This document shows positions 1 to 8,616 of a stretch of DNA of 64,000 bases, piece after piece. This DNA is from Acidicapsa acidisoli. GTDB lineage: Bacteria > Acidobacteriota > Terriglobia > Terriglobales > Acidobacteriaceae. Position 1 is the stretch's first letter, and each line of letters begins with the position of its first letter. Where the stretch lies: NCBI RefSeq assembly GCF_025685625.1, contig NZ_JAGSYI010000001.1, forward strand, positions 248,001 through 312,000. Direction: 5' to 3'. The notes beneath the pieces were generated by a model. The model searched no databases and was not told the DNA's origin. It saw only the letters and a list, made by a program, of their open reading frames with translations. Made by a program: the position numbers and the translations under genes.

Positions 1-1104
1 TCCAGAGAAGAACCAAGTCCACATCGAGCCGACGCGATTTAGCGTCAGTGCGACGCCAGCCTGGGAAGCCTCTGCTACGACACCCTCGGCAACTGCCTTT
101 GAAGCTGCCTCCAACTGCGGGTAGACCGACGCAGCGTGCTCCCGCAGATAGCCAACCGTGGCCAATCCAGCCGCCATCGCCAAGGGATTACCGCTCAGCG
201 TCCCGGCCTGATAGACCGGCCCGAGCGGGGCCAGCAGTTCCATGAATTTCCGCTTGCCGCCAAACGCACCGCAGGGCAGGCCGCCGCCGATGATCTTGCC
301 CAGGGTCACCAAATCCGCATCTAGGCCATACAACTCCAGCGCGCCACCTAGAGACAGCCGGAAGCCGGTCATTACTTCGTCGACGATCAGCAAAGCGCCG
401 TGCTCCTCGGTGATCGTCCTGAGGCCCGCGAGATAGCCCGCCGCCGGAGGAATGCACCCGGCGTTGCCGACAACCGGCTCCAGGATGACCGCCGCAATTT
501 CGCCCTCATGCGTAGAAAAAGCCGCTTTAACCGCTTCCAGATCGTTGAATGGCAGTGCGAGCGTCAGTTGCGCAATCTCTTCGGGTACGCCCGCCGACCC
601 GGGAATCCCGAGCGTCGCGACACCTGAACCGGCTTTCACCAGCAGCCCGTCTGAATGGCCGTGATAGCAGCCCTCGAACTTGATGATCCGCTTGCGCCCG
701 GTTGCCGCGCGAGCCACGCGGATGGCAGACATCGTAGCCTCGGTTCCTGAGCTGACGAATCGCATTCTCTCGATCGCCGGGAAGCAGGCCATCACCAATT
801 CGGCCAGATCGCCCTCGGCTTTTGTCGACGCACCAAAACTGGCCGAATCCCGCGCGGCCTTCGCGATTGCTTCGACGACCGGCGGAAAGGCGTGGCCGAG
901 AATCATCGGCCCCCATGAGCCGAAGTAATCAATGTATCGGTTTCCGTCGGCGTCCAGGAGATAAGGACCCTCGGCCCGCGCAACAAACGGTGGCTCTCCA
1001 CCGACCGAGCGAAAGCCGCGTACCGGCGAGTTCACCCCGCCGGGAAAAAGCCCTTCGGCCCGGTTTTGCAATGCCCGCGATTGTGTCCTGCTCGTTTCCG
1101 CCAT
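1..1104 (-). CDS. hemL: Glutamate-1-semialdehyde 2,1-aminomutase, 3' part missing
   Basis: PLP-dependent aminomutase that converts glutamate-1-semialdehyde to 5-aminolevulinate in the C5 route to heme. The reverse strand reads continuously from ATG at 1104 to the window edge (368 codons). The N-terminus reads [20 protein letters not shown], followed by [50 protein letters not shown] and [16 protein letters not shown], where the lysine of LGKIIGGG is the expected PLP lysine. The last visible residues ([11 protein letters not shown]) match the family's late VGSM segment, so roughly 60 residues lie outside the window. It is divergent from the DCC-family gene at 1197, and a promoter-like pair precedes it. 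The family call is secure. Confidence 0.95.
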   Translation of the reverse strand, partial: MAETSRTQSRALQNRAEGLFPGGVNSPVRGFRSVGGEPPFVARAEGPYLLDADGNRYIDYFGSWGPMILGHAFPPVVEAIAKAARDSASFGASTKAEGDLAELVMACFPAIERMRFVSSGTEATMSAIRVARAATGRKRIIKFEGCYHGHSDGLLVKAGSGVATLGIPGSAGVPEEIAQLTLALPFNDLEAVKAAFSTHEGEIAAVILEPVVGNAGCIPPAAGYLAGLRTITEEHGALLIVDEVMTGFRLSLGGALELYGLDADLVTLGKIIGGGLPCGAFGGKRKFMELLAPLGPVYQAGTLSGNPLAMAAGLATVGYLREHAASVYPQLEAASKAVAEGVVAEASQAGVALTLNRVGSMWTWFFSG

Positions 1105-1124
1105 CTGTCTATCACCTGAATCCA

Positions 1125-1152
1125 AGTATAAGAGGCCGCTGTATCTGCGCAA
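1125..1152 (-). promoter_or_regulatory. Candidate sigma-70 promoter of hemL
   Basis: On the minus strand TTGCGC (1152-1147) and TATACT (1130-1125) are separated by 16 bases. The -10 hexamer ends 20 bases before the hemL ATG, leaving a short leader that carries AGGTGA as a ribosome binding site. The -10 match is good and the -35 match is partial. Confidence 0.4.
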
Positions 1153-1196
1153 TTCCGCAACAAGGACTAAGATCGCAGGTATGAAGGAAGGAATAT

Positions 1197-1643
1197 GTGG
1201 GTGAGTTCCTCGAATTGAAGGACAAGCTGCTCGTTCTCTACGACGGCGAGTGCGGATTCTGCAATCGGTCGATCCGCTGGCTGTTGCGCCGCGATGGTCA
1301 CGACCGCCTGCGCTTTGCTCCTTCGAACTCGCCCTCCGTTCAGGAGCTGCTCGCCCGGCACGGTTTTCAATCCTCAGGCGAGGAACAGGGTCCAGACACC
1401 ATCCTTGTCTTCCGCAACCTTGGCACTCCGGTCGAGGAACTGCTTGTCCGATCCAACGCCTTTCTCGCCTGCCTTCGTGTTCTGCCGCAGCCATGGCCAA
1501 CTTTCGCGGTGGGTCTTCGCATATTTCCCAGACCGCTCCGGGAAATGTGCTACCGCTTCATTTCTCGCCATCGCTATCGCATCTGGGGCCGATATGCGAG
1601 CTGTCCCATCCCCACAGCAGAAGAGCGCCTGCATTTTCTCTAG
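1197..1643 (+). CDS. DCC-family thiol-disulfide oxidoreductase (DUF393)
   Basis: A 148-residue protein with the DCC-family signature [12 protein letters not shown] near residues 14-25, where CxxC is the presumed redox centre. Later conserved pieces are [10 protein letters not shown] and the C-terminal [12 protein letters not shown]. The start is a GTG preceded by GGAAGGA at a 5-base spacing; two nearby ATGs (1181 and 1195) run into stops within a few codons. Members of this family are small thioredoxin-like proteins of mostly unknown substrate. purM begins 111 bases downstream on the same strand, so cotranscription is possible but not shown. Confidence 0.85.
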   Translation: MGEFLELKDKLLVLYDGECGFCNRSIRWLLRRDGHDRLRFAPSNSPSVQELLARHGFQSSGEEQGPDTILVFRNLGTPVEELLVRSNAFLACLRVLPQPWPTFAVGLRIFPRPLREMCYRFISRHRYRIWGRYASCPIPTAEERLHFL

Positions 1644-1754
1644 CGTCGCGCTACAAGGACTGCACGCCGCTCGTCCGGATGGCGTTAGCTGGTAGAATCA
1701 GTCTTTCCGGGCTGCTTTCGCAGACGGCAATCCATCCCCCTCTGAAGGCACACC

Positions 1755-2882
1755 TTGCCCAAAGCTGCTCCAACCGCCGACGCTCATCCGGACACAACTT
1801 CAACTGCCCCCAGCCAGACCGAGACGACGAAGGCCGTCACTTACGCCGACGCAGGCGTCGATATCTCCTCGGGAGATCGCGCCAAGGACCGCATCAAGTA
1901 CCTGGCAAAACGGACCTTTAACCGCAGCGTTCTGGGCGGAATTGGCGGATTCGGTGGGCTTTTTCAGCTTGATCTGAAGAAGTGGGCTGAGCCGATCCTC
2001 GTCAGTTCTGCCGACGGCGTGGGAACCAAGCTGAAACTGGCCTTTGACCTCGGCATCCACAACACGGTCGGCGCGGATCTGGTAAACCACTGCGTCAACG
2101 ACATCGCCGTGCAGGGCGCGGCGCCGCTCTTTTTCCTGGACTATCTTGCCACAGGCAAGCTTGACCCCGCCGTCACTGAGCAGATTGTGACCGGCCTCGC
2201 CGACGCCTGCAAGGCCAACGGCTGTGCCCTGATCGGCGGCGAAACCGCGCAGATGCCCGGCTTCTACCAGGATGGCGAATACGATCTGGCAGGATTTATT
2301 GTCGGCGCTGTCGATAAATCGAAGCTGATCACCGGCGCGACGATTGCGCCCGGCGACGTGCTCATCGGACTGCCCTCGACCGGGTTGCACACCAATGGAT
2401 ATTCGCTGGCGCGCAAGCTGTTTTTCGAGGTCGCCAAGTACAAACCGACGCAGTATATCGGCGCTATCGGGGACAAGGCCGGAACTGCCCTGATGAAGGT
2501 GCATCGCAGCTATCTCGCCATCATGCAGAAGCTCGCCAATGCGGGTCTGGCCGCGGGCATGGCCCACATCACCGGCGGCGGAATTACGGAGAATCTGCCC
2601 CGCATCCTGCCCAAAGGCACCTGCGCGCAGGTCGAACTCGGCTCATGGCCGGTGCTGCCGATCTTTGAACATCTGCAAGCGCTTGGACAGGTTCCGCAGG
2701 ACGAGATGCTGCGCACATTCAACATGGGAATTGGCCTGATTGTCGTTGTTCCGGCAGACAAGTTCAGCAAGGTACGGGCGCTGCTGAACCGCGCAGAAGA
2801 GAAGTTTCACGTGATCGGCCGCATCGTCAAGGGAGACAGGTCAGGAGACAAGGCAGGCGACCGCAAGGTGCACTTTGTATGA
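1755..2882 (+). CDS. purM: Phosphoribosylformylglycinamidine cyclo-ligase (AIR synthetase)
   Basis: Catalyses ATP-dependent closure of FGAM to aminoimidazole ribonucleotide, step five of de novo purine synthesis. Family motifs are in order: YADAGVDISSGD, GGFGGLFQL, SSADGVGTKLKLA, GADLVNHCVNDI, GGETAQMPGFY, PSTGLHTNGYSLAR and HITGGGITENLPR. At 375 residues it is about 30 longer than usual because of a Thr/Pro-rich N-terminus. The TTG at 1755 is therefore the longest possible start, and the enzyme proper begins near the YADAGV segment, about 30 residues in. Its TGA overlaps the ATG of purN (ATGA), which implies translational coupling. Confidence 0.96.
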   Translation: MPKAAPTADAHPDTTSTAPSQTETTKAVTYADAGVDISSGDRAKDRIKYLAKRTFNRSVLGGIGGFGGLFQLDLKKWAEPILVSSADGVGTKLKLAFDLGIHNTVGADLVNHCVNDIAVQGAAPLFFLDYLATGKLDPAVTEQIVTGLADACKANGCALIGGETAQMPGFYQDGEYDLAGFIVGAVDKSKLITGATIAPGDVLIGLPSTGLHTNGYSLARKLFFEVAKYKPTQYIGAIGDKAGTALMKVHRSYLAIMQKLANAGLAAGMAHITGGGITENLPRILPKGTCAQVELGSWPVLPIFEHLQALGQVPQDEMLRTFNMGIGLIVVVPADKFSKVRALLNRAEEKFHVIGRIVKGDRSGDKAGDRKVHFV

Positions 2883-3508
2883 AGCGGCTCGGCATTCTGC
2901 TCTCCGGCCGAGGCTCGAATTTTCTGGCAATCGCCAAATCCATCCGCGAAGGGCGGCTGCCGAACGCTGAGATTGCAATCGTTATCGCGAATGTGGCGGA
3001 CGCTCCCGGTCTCAAAGCCGCGCAGGATTTGGGTTTGCCCACCGCGGTTTTCGTCTCCAAAGGACGGAAACGTGCCGAACACGACGCCGATGTTGCCGCA
3101 TGTCTGCGGGAGCATGGCGTCGATCTGGTGATCCTTGCCGGATATATGCGGCTGCTCTCGCCGGAGTTCATCGCCGCATTTCCAAACCGCATTCTGAACA
3201 TCCATCCTTCCTTGTTGCCCGCATTTCCCGGTCTGGATGCGCAGCAGCAGGCCTTCGACTACGGCTGCAAGGTCGCGGGGTGCACCGTCCATTTTGTCGA
3301 CGAGCATCTGGACCACGGCGTCATCGTGCTCCAGCGGAGCATCGCGGTCCTCGAAACCGATGATGCGCATAGTCTTTCCAACCGTATCCTCGCGGAAGAG
3401 CATGTTGCTTACAGCGAAGCCATCGCCCGCGTCCTCTCCGGCGAATACCGGATCGAAGGCCGGCGTTATCTGCGCATCTCTGAGGCAGCGCCTACGCCTG
3501 TCAAGTAG
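2879..3508 (+). CDS. purN: Phosphoribosylglycinamide formyltransferase
   Basis: Transfers a formyl group from 10-formyl-THF to GAR in purine synthesis. The 209-residue protein shows LLSGRGSNF (phosphate-binding start), the catalytic segment LNIHPSLLPAFPG with the Asn and His of the active site, and GCTVHFVDEHLDHG, where the active-site Asp is expected. The length is normal for PurN. It overlaps purM by four bases (ATGA). The folate supply gene folD lies in the same window on the opposite strand, but as a separate unit. Confidence 0.96.
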   Translation: MKRLGILLSGRGSNFLAIAKSIREGRLPNAEIAIVIANVADAPGLKAAQDLGLPTAVFVSKGRKRAEHDADVAACLREHGVDLVILAGYMRLLSPEFIAAFPNRILNIHPSLLPAFPGLDAQQQAFDYGCKVAGCTVHFVDEHLDHGVIVLQRSIAVLETDDAHSLSNRILAEEHVAYSEAIARVLSGEYRIEGRRYLRISEAAPTPVK

Positions 3509-3780
3509 GCTGCCACAAGTGCGGCAGTTAAGCATCACATTTATATAGACTTATTCCATATCAACGATTTGCCGAATAAATCTGCCGCGCGCCTAGTCTT
3601 GAATCTGGCTGGGAACAGGCCAGTTCCGGCTGCGAAGATCAGCTCTTCAGCCCTCCCCCCGATTGAACTGAAGCAACGGGAGCTGCATGATCGCAGCCGG
3701 CGCCGGACTGTTCCCTGACCAAATCGAAGCCTGAATCGCAACGTAGAGAGCGACTCAGGCGGAATGAGGACTAAATCGCG

Positions 3781-4059
3781 ATGGCCAACATTCTGGTAAA
3801 CGTAGAAAAGGGAATCGAAATCGCTGCCACAGACGCGCTGCAATGGCTGGGCAAGGCCCAGACCGCACTGAGCGCGGCCCCCGGCGTGGTCGCCGCGCTG
3901 GCTACCCTGGCGACCGCCGTGGACAAGCCTCTGGCCGACATCACGGGCGTTATTGCCAATCCGCTGAATATCCCTCTGGATGTTCAGACCGCAACCGACC
4001 TCAAGGCTGTCTGGCCCCAGGTCAAGAGCTTCCTTGGAACTCTGGGCGTTAAGTTCTAG
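3781..4059 (+). CDS. Small hypothetical protein
   Basis: A 92-residue, Ala/Val/Leu-rich protein that starts with ANILVNVEKGIEIAATDALQ and ends with VWPQVKSFLGTLGVKF. No cysteine, signal peptide or clear membrane span is visible; the sequence looks like amphipathic helices joined by Pro/Asp turns. A GAGG element lies 11 bases before the ATG, and a perfect terminator hairpin follows at 4080, so it looks like a monocistronic unit. I do not recognise the family. Confidence 0.65.
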   Translation: MANILVNVEKGIEIAATDALQWLGKAQTALSAAPGVVAALATLATAVDKPLADITGVIANPLNIPLDVQTATDLKAVWPQVKSFLGTLGVKF

Positions 4060-4079
4060 GAGCCGGACACAGACCAGTT

Positions 4080-4105
4080 GGGCCGCTTCCGGCTGGAAGC
4101 GGCCC
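4080..4105. terminator. Bidirectional terminator hairpin
   Basis: A perfect 11-bp stem (4080-4090 pairs with 4095-4105) with a GGCT tetraloop. It lies between the convergent ends of the 92-residue gene and the HtrA gene. No long U-run follows on either strand. Confidence 0.6.
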
Positions 4106-4129
4106 TGACTATCCATCCGGGATTAGTGT

Positions 4130-5281
4130 TTAGGTGTTCACTTCCCGCGCATCTCCCAAAATAAGCCGGGCAACCATCTTTCTGTGGCCCCGGTAGAAGG
4201 TCACGCTTACTTCGTCGCCGGGCTGATGTTTTTCCATGATGGTGGCGATGTCAGAGGTGTCTCCGATCTCGCGGCCATCAATGGCTACGATCAGATCGCC
4301 GCCCAGCATGATCAGCATGTTGCCGAGATACGCCTGCTCGTTGCCGCCGTGCAGGCCTGCGCGCTCCGCCGAGCCTCCGGGGACGACTTTCTGCACCAGG
4401 ACACCGGAGGCTGCCGGCAGCCCCATCTGCTCGGCGATATCCGGACCGATGGCGAGGGAGACAATGCCCAGGGAGGGCCGGCGGACGCGGCCAAACTTGG
4501 TCAAATCGCCTAGAACGGCCTTGGCCGTGTTGATGGGAATCGCGAACCCAATGCCTGAGCTTTGTTCCGCTCCGCCGGTGGCGATGAGCGTATTGATGCC
4601 GATCACTTCGCCGCGCGAATTCAGCAGCGGACCGCCGGAATTGCCGGGATTGATGGCCGCGTCGGTCTGGATGGCGTCCTCAATCGGCGAACCCTCGGGG
4701 CCTTTGACTGTGCGGATCGAGCTGATGATGCCGCGAGTCATGGTTCCGTTCAGGCCAAAAGGGTTTCCTATGGCGTAGACCTTTTGCCCTACCACGAGGT
4801 CGCTGGAGTCCGACAGCGTCACCGGCTGCAGGTTGGGCGCGTTGATCTGCAACAGCGCCAGGTCATGAATCTTGTCCGAGCCGACAATCGTTGCCTTGTA
4901 GGTGTGCTTGTCGCTGGTTTTGACTTCGATCCGGTTGGCGTCGGCGATTACGTGGAAATTGGTCAGTACGTGTCCGGCGTGATCCAGAATGAAACCGGAA
5001 CCTTGCCCCTCCTGCGGTACCTGCCCGTAGAAGAAATTGAAGGACACGGACTTCGACGTGATATTCACGACCGAGGGCAGCGCCTTCTTGTAGACGGCGA
5101 TATTATTCAGCTCCTCAGAATCGTAGGCTGGCGCGGCATGGGCCTCGGTGAGCGCCAATGGCGACTTCGATCCGCTTGCATTCAGCAGATTCAGTCGGCT
5201 AACCGCTTCTGGAAGGTGAGCCGTAATATACCAGAAACCACCTACCAGCAGGACAATCAATACAATTCGACGCAATCGCAT
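4130..5281 (-). CDS. HtrA/DegP-type trypsin-like serine protease with one PDZ domain
   Basis: Envelope protein quality-control protease of family S1C. An uncleaved membrane anchor (LRRIVLIVLLVGGFWYIT) opens the protein. A trypsin fold follows with the catalytic His in VLTNFHVIAD, the Asp in KIHDLALLQI and the Ser in NPGNSGGPLL. A single C-terminal PDZ domain covers about the last 110 residues (LGIVSLAIGPDI, GGDLIVAIDGREI). The ATG at 5281 is preferred to the TTG at 5290: the anchor follows directly and GGAAAGG precedes it. At 383 residues it is DegS-like in layout. It is convergent with the small gene at 3781. Confidence 0.93.
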   Translation of the reverse strand: MRLRRIVLIVLLVGGFWYITAHLPEAVSRLNLLNASGSKSPLALTEAHAAPAYDSEELNNIAVYKKALPSVVNITSKSVSFNFFYGQVPQEGQGSGFILDHAGHVLTNFHVIADANRIEVKTSDKHTYKATIVGSDKIHDLALLQINAPNLQPVTLSDSSDLVVGQKVYAIGNPFGLNGTMTRGIISSIRTVKGPEGSPIEDAIQTDAAINPGNSGGPLLNSRGEVIGINTLIATGGAEQSSGIGFAIPINTAKAVLGDLTKFGRVRRPSLGIVSLAIGPDIAEQMGLPAASGVLVQKVVPGGSAERAGLHGGNEQAYLGNMLIMLGGDLIVAIDGREIGDTSDIATIMEKHQPGDEVSVTFYRGHRKMVARLILGDAREVNT

Positions 5282-5385
5282 ACCCGTCAAAGCCTTTCCG
5301 GAAAGACAAGAAAACCTACGGGAATTCGATGCTGCACGTTCCCGCTATTCTCTATTGTATTAACTCGGTTGAGGAAGAATTGTTG

Positions 5386-6576
5386 CTAATCTGCGATTGT
5401 CGGTTCTACCCCGGCGATCGCCGGCTTGTAGGAGGCGCCAAACTGCCGATCTCCGGTTGCAGGAAGAGAGGTGAAAACACCCACGATTGAGGGGAAAAAG
5501 CGCTCGCGAAGACGAAGTGCAGGGATCTCGATAAGTTTGGCGGCGACGATCCCGATCACAATTGAGCTAGTGAAGAAGACTGCGACGCGAACAGAGGCGG
5601 CGCTTGCTGGCAGCCACGCGGAAATCATGCCTGAACAAAATCCATGCCACAGATAAATGGAATAGGAGAATGTTCCGATATACGCGACGGCTGACAGGCC
5701 AATCAGGGCTGGCTTTGGAGCTTCATGAATTTTTACACTGAGAAAGCCTATCAGGAGGCATCCATACCCAAGATAAAGGGAAGTGAACCCAAATGTGTAC
5801 ATCCACCTTTCATACTGTCCCCAAATGAACATTGGCAAAAGACAAACTGCCGAGAGACAAAAAATCAGGGTGCGTCTTCGATACGCGAGATTCAAAAATC
5901 GCTCCTGGTGAAAGTGATACCAATAGGAGATGACCACGCCGAAGAATAGTGAATCCAGCCGGAGATGAGTTGGAAAATTGTGAGTCTGTAGCGAGTAAGG
6001 AATATACCTCGCTGTAAGCAGACGCACAAAAAGTACGATTAGAGCAACCACTACAAATATAACCGGGATAAATGAGAAAGGATTGTTCCGGTCCTTGACG
6101 GAGTTGCGAATAAGAAAGAACATAAGCAGGGGGAGCAGAATATAAAAGTGTTCTTCAACGGAAAGAGACCAAAAATGGCCCCACGTACCAATGAAATAAC
6201 TCTGAATAAATAACATATCGTGAAGCAATTGGTACCAAATCTCATGGCGATGCTGCACTACTCGGATAGCTACGGTGATACCAACAACCGCGTAGAATCC
6301 AGGGTAAATCTTGAGAGCTCGTCGGATCGCAAAACGGCGGAAAAGAATTCGCCCGGTTCTTTTATATTCCGAAAAAAGCAAACCTGAAATCAGAAAACCA
6401 CTTACCACAAAGAATAGGTCAACGCCGCTCCAACATGGGCGCCAAACACCAGCATCCCATGTTGGCGTCCGAAGGATTGCACTATGGCAAATCAGCACCA
6501 TAAGTATGGCAACGCCTCTGAGAACATCCAGTTGCAAATTCCGCGCAGACGTGCTCAAGGAAGCGGCAAAGGTCAT
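5386..6576 (-). CDS. Acyltransferase-3 family membrane O-acyltransferase (OafA/YrhL-like)
   Basis: Polytopic inner-membrane enzyme that transfers acyl groups to cell-surface sugars. It begins with LDVLRGVAILMVLICHSAIL, which carries the family's conserved N-terminal Arg and His, then DLFFVVSGFLISGLLF and GHFWSLSVEEHFYILLPLL. About ten hydrophobic spans fill its 396 residues. The ATG at 6576 is chosen because GGAGG lies 8 bases upstream; upstream TTG/ATG codons lack such a site. The gene and its upstream 290 bases are visibly richer in A/T than the neighbours, consistent with acquisition by transfer. The acceptor substrate cannot be told from sequence. Confidence 0.88.
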   Translation of the reverse strand: MTFAASLSTSARNLQLDVLRGVAILMVLICHSAILRTPTWDAGVWRPCWSGVDLFFVVSGFLISGLLFSEYKRTGRILFRRFAIRRALKIYPGFYAVVGITVAIRVVQHRHEIWYQLLHDMLFIQSYFIGTWGHFWSLSVEEHFYILLPLLMFFLIRNSVKDRNNPFSFIPVIFVVVALIVLFVRLLTARYIPYSLQTHNFPTHLRLDSLFFGVVISYWYHFHQERFLNLAYRRRTLIFCLSAVCLLPMFIWGQYERWMYTFGFTSLYLGYGCLLIGFLSVKIHEAPKPALIGLSAVAYIGTFSYSIYLWHGFCSGMISAWLPASAASVRVAVFFTSSIVIGIVAAKLIEIPALRLRERFFPSIVGVFTSLPATGDRQFGASYKPAIAGVEPTIAD

Positions 6577-6865
6577 ATGTCTATCCTCCATTAGTGGGTC
6601 CACTAGCAATCTCGTCGCATCTTGCGATTTCAGCGGCGAATGTTCCTAATCTCCAAGCAAATGGCCGAATGCCCAGCTAACTGCACGACTTGTCTTGCTT
6701 CTTACACAAAGGGGTATGGGGATACGGTCAGAAATTCAAATGACACGATGTGGAAAGCGGGATGTTTGGGGGAGTTCAGAATACAGCGAAGCGTTTTACA
6801 GATCAACCCAAATCCATCGCAATTTTTCACGAATTGCGTTAACTCAGCTGCCAGGAATCGCTAAA

Positions 6866-7570
6866 TTAATTCGTTTGTCTATTGTAAGGACCTGTTTGCA
6901 GAGACTTGTTACCCAGTTCCACCAACTGCCGCCATACTGCCTCCACCTGGGCGCGCAGTTCGGTCAGATCGCCGGCATTTTCGAGGACAAAATCTGCCCG
7001 CGAGACCTTTACAGCATCGCTCAACTGCTTTGCCAGCCGCGACCGGGCATCGGCTGCGATGCGATCGTCCCAGCCGGACGGCGACAATCGGGCGACGTAC
7101 CGGGCGATTTTCAGCTCATCCGGAGCGGTCACGGCGATAATCCGGTCAAACCGGCGACGCCAGTACGACAAAACCCCCTCGGACTCGCCGCGCAGCCGTG
7201 CGTCCCGCTCCACTTCGTAGATCAGTGCCGACTCGACGACTGCGATCGCCCTGGGATCGCGCAGGAAGACTTCCCGCATCCAGTCTCCCTGCACGGCAAT
7301 CACCGCTGGATGGACGATTGCGTTCAGTTCATTGAGCCTGCCGCCGCGAAACGCTAATTCCGCCAGCCGCGCCCGGTCCAGCTTGCTATCCGGGGCTACG
7401 ACGCCGGGCCCGAAGACTTCAACGATCTCGTCATACACGGGATGGCCCGGTTCCATGAGTGCTCGGGCGAGCTCATCCGCCTCGATCACCTCCGCGCCAA
7501 GTTCGCGCAGATGGCCCGATACGGTGCTTTTGCCGCTGCCTAATCCACCCGTAAGTCCTACACGCAGCAT
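6866..7570 (-). CDS. coaE: Dephospho-CoA kinase
   Basis: Catalyses the last step of coenzyme A synthesis, phosphorylating the 3'-hydroxyl of dephospho-CoA. The Walker A loop GLTGGLGSGKST begins at about residue 4, followed by IEADELARALMEPGHP, the HPAVIAVQ segment and VVESALIYE. The ATG at 7570 puts the P-loop at the normal place and leaves 4 bases after the folD stop; an ATG 11 codons upstream would overlap folD. The protein is 234 residues, slightly longer than E. coli CoaE because of the C-terminal tail. It is likely cotranscribed with folD. Confidence 0.92.
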   Translation of the reverse strand: MLRVGLTGGLGSGKSTVSGHLRELGAEVIEADELARALMEPGHPVYDEIVEVFGPGVVAPDSKLDRARLAELAFRGGRLNELNAIVHPAVIAVQGDWMREVFLRDPRAIAVVESALIYEVERDARLRGESEGVLSYWRRRFDRIIAVTAPDELKIARYVARLSPSGWDDRIAADARSRLAKQLSDAVKVSRADFVLENAGDLTELRAQVEAVWRQLVELGNKSLQTGPYNRQTN

Positions 7571-7574
7571 CTGC

Positions 7575-8489
7575 TTACAGCCCCCTGCGCATACGGGCCG
7601 CACGCACGGTGTTGGACATCAACATCGCAATCGTCAGCGGACCTACGCCGCCCGGCACCGGCGTATACGCTCCGGCGATTTCAAAGGCCTTCGGATGCAC
7701 GTCGCCTACAATTGTCGAGCCGCGCTTCGAGAAGATCTCCGCCCGCTTGCCGTCCCCAGCGAAAAATTTCTCGAACTCCGCCAGATCGGTGATGCGGTTG
7801 ATTCCGACGTCGATCACGGTAGCTCCGGGCTTCACCATCTCCGGTGTAACGAAGCCTGCCCGGCCGATGGCGGCGACCAGAATATCGGCCTGACGGGTAA
7901 TTGCGCCCAGATCGCGTGTCTTCGAGTGGCAGATGGTTACGGTGGCGTTTTCATGTAGCAGCAGCATCGACGCCGGCTTGCCCACGATATCGCTTCGCCC
8001 GACCACCACCGCGTGTTGCCCTGAAATCGGGATGCCGCTACGCTTCAAAATCTGAACCACGCCCGCCGGTGTGCATGGCGCGAGCGCAGGGCGACCGGCT
8101 TGCAACCGTCCCGCGTTCACGGGATGAAAACCGTCCACATCCTTTTCCGGAACCACCGAATCCAGCAACAGCTTGGCGTTGACCTGTGGTGGCAGCGGAA
8201 GCTGAATCAGGATGCCGTCGATTTCTTCGCGGGCGTTCAAGTCCGCCACGAGCGCCAGCATTTCTTCGGTCGTGACCGTCTCGGGCGGCGTGATCATCTC
8301 GCTGAACAAACCGAGTTCGCCGCAGGTCTTGACCTTGCTGCGCACATAGATCTCCGAAGCCGGAACATGCCCAACCAAAACTGCCGCCAGACCGGGCCGA
8401 ATGCCCTGCTCGGCGAGCAGTTTTACCTCTTGCGCCACTTCGCTTTTGATCTCCGCGGCAATCGCCGCACCGTCCAAAACTCTCGCCAT
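7575..8489 (-). CDS. folD: Methylenetetrahydrofolate dehydrogenase / methenyltetrahydrofolate cyclohydrolase
   Basis: Bifunctional enzyme interconverting 5,10-methylene-THF, methenyl-THF and 10-formyl-THF, the donor used by PurN. The 304-residue protein shows the catalytic-lysine segment SEIYVRSKVKTCGELG, DGILIQLPLPPQV, EKDVDGFHPVNAGRL, the NADP-binding GRSDIVGKPASMLL and the terminal TPVPGGVGPLTIAMLMSN. The start ATG is at 8489 and no other start is needed. It is followed after 4 bases by coaE, and it is divergent from the first PP2C phosphatase gene. Confidence 0.97.
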   Translation of the reverse strand: MARVLDGAAIAAEIKSEVAQEVKLLAEQGIRPGLAAVLVGHVPASEIYVRSKVKTCGELGLFSEMITPPETVTTEEMLALVADLNAREEIDGILIQLPLPPQVNAKLLLDSVVPEKDVDGFHPVNAGRLQAGRPALAPCTPAGVVQILKRSGIPISGQHAVVVGRSDIVGKPASMLLLHENATVTICHSKTRDLGAITRQADILVAAIGRAGFVTPEMVKPGATVIDVGINRITDLAEFEKFFAGDGKRAEIFSKRGSTIVGDVHPKAFEIAGAYTPVPGGVGPLTIAMLMSNTVRAARMRRGL

Positions 8490-8616
8490 CCGTCATCCAT
8501 CTCCCAAACAGTTATCGTAGCAATTCGTGAGCGTGCCCACCTTCAATCTGCCCTAAGTCGAATCCCAGCCACACTCTTCCGCCATCAAACTCCCGTTGCG
8601 GGAGTATTCTGACCAC

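Noticed and set aside
3541-4116. A 191-codon minus-strand open frame over the small gene at 3781
   Set aside because: It would cover the terminator hairpin, has no binding site, and reads as Arg/Leu-rich non-protein sequence; the plus-strand frame has a better start and composition.
8100-8612. A 170-codon plus-strand open frame over the start of folD
   Set aside because: Antisense to folD, whose catalytic motifs are intact on the minus strand.
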